DNA of 10,176 bases from an uncultured Clostridium sp. Lineage in GTDB: Bacteria > Bacillota > Clostridia > Peptostreptococcales > Peptostreptococcaceae. The stretch's first letter is position 1. Each line of letters opens with the position of its first letter. Under the pieces are notes generated by a model. It saw only the letters and a list, made by a program, of their open reading frames with translations. It was not told the DNA's origin and did not search any database. Location: the NCBI GenBank assembly GCA_900550335.1, contig URRU01000059.1, positions 1 through 10,176 on the forward strand, read 5' to 3'. Positions 7,496 to 10,176 of this stretch are shown one piece after another. The position numbers were made by a program, and so were the translations under genes.

Positions 7496-8014
7496 ATGGC
7501 AAAAAAAGTAACTCATTTTAAGGTTGGTAAAATAGTAAAAACACAGGGCCTAAAAGGTGATGTAAGAGTTTATCCTACAACAGACGATATATATAGATTT
7601 GATTTTCTTGAAGAATTTTATCTAGGAAAAGATAGAGAAAATCCTTGGAAAGTTGAAGATGTTAGATATAAGGGCAACCTTGTCATAATGAAAATAAAAG
7701 GAATAGATAGGGTTGAAGAGGCTGAAAAGCTTGTAGGAAAAGATATATATGTATCTAGAGATGAGTCATTTGAGCTTGAAGAAGGAGAATTCTTTATAGC
7801 TGATATGATTGGTATGGATGTATATACTGTTTCAGGCGAAAAAGTAGGTGTTTTAAAAGAAGTACTTCAGTATTCAGCTAATGATGTTTATGTTATAAAA
7901 AATGAAGAAGGAAAAGAATATCTTATACCGGCTGTTATGAAATTTGTACCTGAAATAGACATAGAAGAAGGTAAAATGATAATAGACCCTATAAAAGGTA
8001 TGCTTGACGACTAG
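7496..8014 (+). CDS. rimM: Ribosome maturation factor RimM (16S rRNA processing)
   Basis: RimM binds S19 and the 30S head and is needed for proper 16S rRNA processing and 30S maturation. The 172-residue product opens with the family N-domain pattern HFKVGKIVKTQGLKGDVRVYP, includes the typical VEEAEKLVGKDIYV, and ends with a PRC-barrel domain (FFIADMIGMDVYT through YLIPAVMKFVPEID). Length is normal. The ATG at 7496 lies five bases after AAGGTGG (7484-7490); an in-frame GTG at 7487 is part of that site and is rejected. The trmD start is nine bases past the stop, and this rimM-trmD pairing is widely conserved. Confidence 0.96.
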   Translation: MAKKVTHFKVGKIVKTQGLKGDVRVYPTTDDIYRFDFLEEFYLGKDRENPWKVEDVRYKGNLVIMKIKGIDRVEEAEKLVGKDIYVSRDESFELEEGEFFIADMIGMDVYTVSGEKVGVLKEVLQYSANDVYVIKNEEGKEYLIPAVMKFVPEIDIEEGKMIIDPIKGMLDD

Positions 8015-8023
8015 GTGATTGAT

Positions 8024-8710
8024 ATGAGATTTCACATAATGACTCTATTTCCCGAAATATTTAACTCTTATATGAATGAAAGTATAATGAAAAGAGCTAT
8101 AGAAAAAGGGATAATAGATTGTAAAGTATATAATATAAGAGATTTTTCTGAGAATAAACATAAAAAAGTAGATGATTATCCTTTTGGTGGAGGAGCAGGA
8201 ATGGTAATGACTCCTCAGCCTATAATAGATACATACAGACATATAGTAGAAACAAATAAAATTGAAAACCCTAGGGTAATATATCTTACTCCAAAGGGTA
8301 AAGTACATTGTCAGGAAATAGCAAAAAAATTATCTGTAGGGGAGGATGTAATCCTTCTTTGTGGACATTATGAAGGTATAGATCAGAGAGTAATAGACAT
8401 GATTGTTACAGACGAAATATCTATAGGAGATTATGTTCTTACAGGTGGAGAATTGGCTGCATTAGTAGTTATAGATTCTATTTCTAGACTTATTCCAGGA
8501 GTTCTTGGGCAGAATGAATCTTTTGAAGATGAATCTTTTGAAAATAATCTACTAGAATATCCTCAGTACACTAGACCTAGAGTATATGAGGGAATGGAAG
8601 TACCAGAAGTTCTTCTTTCTGGAAACCATAAAAAAATAGATGAATGGAGAAGAGAGGAATCTATAAAGATAACTAAGGAAAGAAGACCAGATCTTTTGGA
8701 CAAAAAATAG
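8024..8710 (+). CDS. trmD: tRNA (guanine37-N1)-methyltransferase TrmD
   Basis: TrmD uses S-adenosylmethionine to methylate N1 of G37 next to the anticodon in certain tRNAs, preventing +1 frameshifts. The 228-residue protein begins MRFHIMTLFPEIFNSYMNES and has the SPOUT trefoil-knot motifs: DDYPFGGGAGMVM, LTPKGK, LLCGHYEGIDQR at 111-122 and IGDYVLTGGELAAL from 134, followed by SRLIPGVLG. The C-terminal tRNA-binding part shows YTRPRVYEGMEVPEVLLSG and HKKIDEWRRE. Nothing is missing. The start chosen is the ATG at 8024, after AGGTGAT (8013-8019), which overlaps the rimM TAG stop; the GTG at 8015 lies inside that site. The close spacing implies coupling with rimM. Confidence 0.97.
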   Translation: MRFHIMTLFPEIFNSYMNESIMKRAIEKGIIDCKVYNIRDFSENKHKKVDDYPFGGGAGMVMTPQPIIDTYRHIVETNKIENPRVIYLTPKGKVHCQEIAKKLSVGEDVILLCGHYEGIDQRVIDMIVTDEISIGDYVLTGGELAALVVIDSISRLIPGVLGQNESFEDESFENNLLEYPQYTRPRVYEGMEVPEVLLSGNHKKIDEWRREESIKITKERRPDLLDKK

Positions 8711-8712
8711 TG

Positions 8713-8739
8713 AAAAAAATCTTGTAAATTGATTTTTTT
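8713..8739. repeat. A/T inverted repeat around the rplS -35 box
   Basis: AAAAAAATC (8713-8721) and GATTTTTTT (8731-8739) are perfect 9-base complements around the nine bases TTGTAAATT. The stem has only one G-C pair, so it would be a weak terminator for trmD at best. It starts two bases past the trmD stop, and its loop carries the rplS -35 box. Confidence 0.5.
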
Positions 8740-8750
8740 TATAGTATAAT
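8722..8750 (+). promoter_or_regulatory. Candidate sigma-A promoter for rplS
   Basis: TTGTAA (8722-8727) and a perfect TATAAT (8745-8750) are separated by exactly 17 bases, with a long T-run in the spacer. Transcription would start near 8757, giving a leader of about 70 bases before rplS that contains the L19-type hairpin. Confidence 0.75.
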
Positions 8751-8768
8751 ATAACTTGTTGAAAATAC

Positions 8769-8809
8769 GGGCGTTCCTCTGTGCACCGGTCAAGCATTAA
8801 TGAACGTCT
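8769..8809 (+). ncRNA. Ribosomal protein L19-type leader RNA
   Basis: Between the promoter and rplS, GGGCGTTC (8769-8776) pairs with GAACGTCT (8802-8809), 8 bp with two G-U. Inside it GTGC (8781-8784) pairs with GCAT (8794-8797) around the loop ACCGGTCAA. Position, size and this compact two-part hairpin fit the L19 leader known upstream of rplS in Firmicutes (Rfam L19_leader), thought to let L19 repress its own synthesis. The assignment rests on the structure I can draw and on family knowledge, not on a covariance search. TTCCTCT at 8774-8780 can also pair with the rplS ribosome binding site (8819-8825), an alternative to the hairpin. Confidence 0.65.
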
Positions 8810-8827
8810 ATGAACTTAGGAGGAAAT

Positions 8828-9181
8828 ATGAACGAAATAATAAGAGCAATCGAAAACGAACAGTTAAAAAATGAAGTTCCTAACTTTGGACCTGGGGACA
8901 CAGTAAAAGTACACGTTAAAATCGTGGAAGGTAAAAGAGAAAGAATACAGGTATTCGAAGGTGTAGTATTAAAAAGACAGGGTGGAGGAGCTAGAGAAAC
9001 TTTCACTGTTAGAAAAATGTCTTTCAACTGCGGTGTAGAAAGAACTTTCCCAGTACATTCACCAAAAGTAGAAAAAATAGAAGTAACTAGAAGAGGTAAA
9101 GTAAGAAGAGCTAAACTAGGATACTTAAGATCTAGAGTTGGTAAAGCTGCTAAAGTTAAAGAAGCAAAAGGATACAAATAA
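8828..9181 (+). CDS. rplS: 50S ribosomal protein L19
   Basis: L19 sits at the interface of the 50S and 30S subunits. The 117-residue product shows the family landmarks [59 protein letters not shown], and the basic end [17 protein letters not shown]. Length is normal. The ATG at 8828 follows TTAGGAGG (8816-8823) by four bases; an in-frame ATG at 8810 lies at the foot of the leader hairpin, would place the Shine-Dalgarno sequence inside the gene, and adds residues the family lacks. It has its own promoter and leader and is closed by a strong terminator, so it is probably controlled separately from rimM-trmD. Confidence 0.97.
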   Translation: MNEIIRAIENEQLKNEVPNFGPGDTVKVHVKIVEGKRERIQVFEGVVLKRQGGGARETFTVRKMSFNCGVERTFPVHSPKVEKIEVTRRGKVRRAKLGYLRSRVGKAAKVKEAKGYK

Positions 9182-9206
9182 GATCTGATTTAATATGAAA
9201 GAACAG

Positions 9207-9232
9207 GGACTGATACACTATCAGTCCTTTTT
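9207..9232 (+). terminator. Rho-independent terminator after rplS
   Basis: GGACTGATA (9207-9215) and TATCAGTCC (9219-9227) form a perfect 9-bp stem with a CAC loop, followed by TTTTT (9228-9232). It lies 25 bases after the rplS stop and separates it from rbgA. Confidence 0.93.
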
Positions 9233-9239
9233 CTATAAT

Positions 9240-9268
9240 TTGGAAAAATAATAATTAAAATAAATAAT
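9240..9268 (+). promoter_or_regulatory. Weak candidate promoter for rbgA
   Basis: TTGGAA (9240-9245) and AATAAT (9263-9268) are spaced by 17 bases just after the rplS terminator. The -10 has one mismatch and the -35 two. The stretch is almost pure A/T, so chance matches are likely; a start here is plausible mainly because a strong terminator precedes rbgA. Confidence 0.3.
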
Positions 9269-9293
9269 TATTTTAGTAAAGGAGGAAGAAATA

Positions 9294-10176
9294 ATGAGCG
9301 ATAAAGAATATGATTACCTAAGAGACGATAATCTTAATATAAACTGGTATCCAGGGCATATGAAAAAGACTAAGGATCTGATGAAAGCCAATCTAAAACT
9401 TGTTGACGTTGTTGTAGAGCTTTTGGATTCAAGAATACCATATAGTAGTAAAAATCCTGATATAGATACTTTAATGGCTGGAAAACCAAGAGTAGTGCTT
9501 CTAAACAAGAGCGATATATCTGATAGAGCAAAATTAAATAAATGGATAAACTACTATAAAGAACAAGGAATAAAAGCTATTCCTATAGATGCTATGAAGG
9601 GTACAGGAGTTAATAGAATAGTTGACGAATGTAAAAATGCTGTAAAAGATAAAATGGATTCTCTAAAAGAAAAGGGAAGAAAAGAACGTGCTATAAGAAT
9701 AATGATAGTAGGTGTTCCTAATGTTGGAAAATCTTCTTTAATAAATAAGCTTACTGGTAGAAGAAGTACACAGACAGGAGATAGACCTGGTGTAACTAAA
9801 GGAAAACAGTGGGTTAAACTTAGAGGAAACTTAGAGCTACTAGATACTCCAGGTATATTATGGCCTAAGTTTGAAGATCAGGATGTAGCATTAAATCTAG
9901 CATTTACAAGAGCTATAAAAGATGAAATACTAGATGTAGAGACATTAGCGCTTAGATTAATAGAAAAACTTATGGTAATAGAACCAGAAAAATTAGCTAC
10001 TAGATATAAATTAGAAGAGCTTGGCGAGTCAGGAATAGAAACTATGGACATGATAGCTCAGAAGAGAGGATTTATAACAGGTAGAAAAGAAATAGACTAC
10101 ACTAGAACAGCTACAACAGTTCTTAATGAATTTAGAACTGGTAAACTAGGAAATATAACACTAGAGGTTCCTGAAG
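9294..10176 (+). CDS. rbgA: Ribosome biogenesis GTPase RbgA (YlqF), 3' end missing
   Basis: RbgA is the GTPase needed for late 50S assembly in Firmicutes, where it acts on 45S particles before bL27, uL16 and bL36 join. The frame is open to the edge, 294 codons. The G motifs occur in the circularly permuted order of this family: G4 NKSD at 71-74, then G1 GVPNVGKS at 140-147, the G2 region RPGVT and G3 DTPG at 184-187. The family opening is seen as NWYPGHMKK, followed by VVELLDSRIP; the residue after GHM fits the His implicated in catalysis. After residue 200 comes the helical RNA-binding C-terminal part. The Bacillus protein is 282 residues and GNITLE is near the usual end, so only a few residues should be missing. 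About 15 residues (MSDKEYDYLRDDNLNI) precede the conserved start. The ATG follows GGAGG (9281-9285) by eight bases and no downstream ATG has such a site. Confidence 0.95.
   Translation, partial: MSDKEYDYLRDDNLNINWYPGHMKKTKDLMKANLKLVDVVVELLDSRIPYSSKNPDIDTLMAGKPRVVLLNKSDISDRAKLNKWINYYKEQGIKAIPIDAMKGTGVNRIVDECKNAVKDKMDSLKEKGRKERAIRIMIVGVPNVGKSSLINKLTGRRSTQTGDRPGVTKGKQWVKLRGNLELLDTPGILWPKFEDQDVALNLAFTRAIKDEILDVETLALRLIEKLMVIEPEKLATRYKLEELGESGIETMDMIAQKRGFITGRKEIDYTRTATTVLNEFRTGKLGNITLEVPE

Noticed and set aside
8797..9177. Reverse-strand open frame of 126 codons opposite rplS
   Set aside because: It lies fully opposite a certain ribosomal protein gene, has no recognisable motif, and reflects biased codon use on the other strand.
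9250..9272. Inverted repeat AATAATTA/TAATTATT before rbgA
   Set aside because: All eight pairs are A-T in nearly pure A/T DNA; it is weak as RNA and easily due to chance.
1..10176. CRISPR arrays, insertion sequences, attachment sites, tRNA or rRNA genes
   Set aside because: None was seen; genes are tightly packed and all belong to a conserved housekeeping order.

Overview
The window is a conserved housekeeping block from a low-G+C Gram-positive bacterium. The A/T-rich codons (ATA for Ile, AGA for Arg), the gene order smc-ftsY-ylxM-ffh-rpsP-khpA-rimM-trmD-rplS-rbgA, and protein features such as the short FtsY N-terminus point to class Clostridia. A relative of the Peptostreptococcaceae/Clostridioides group is likely, but I cannot fix the genus. 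All genes are on the + strand. I see no mobile element, CRISPR array, tRNA, rRNA or sign of horizontal transfer.

Layout. Positions 1-3489 hold smc without its first two dozen or so codons; ftsY follows closely from a TTG start. A 213-base gap (4922-5134) carries a promoter and a long imperfect inverted repeat. Then come ylxM and ffh, overlapping as ATGA, followed by rpsP and khpA. A strong intrinsic terminator (7408-7436) closes this group. rimM and trmD form the next pair. A promoter inside a small A/T inverted repeat and an L19-type leader RNA precede rplS, which ends in a second strong terminator (9207-9232). The last gene, rbgA, was recognised by reading its frame directly; it runs off the right edge with probably only a few codons missing.

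How the genes work together. FtsY, Ffh and YlxM make up the protein side of the signal recognition particle pathway, which delivers nascent membrane proteins to the membrane. RpsP, RplS, RimM and RbgA build the 30S and 50S subunits. TrmD modifies tRNA at G37 to hold the reading frame, and KhpA is a small RNA-binding KH protein. SMC compacts and segregates the chromosome. The block therefore couples translation, ribosome assembly, protein targeting and chromosome organisation.

The most interesting material is non-coding: (i) the 99-base inverted repeat that overlaps the ylxM-ffh promoter, and (ii) the rplS leader, where a UUCCUCU stretch can pair either inside the leader hairpin or with the rplS Shine-Dalgarno sequence. 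I found no convincing novel multi-gene system; the coding part is ordinary.
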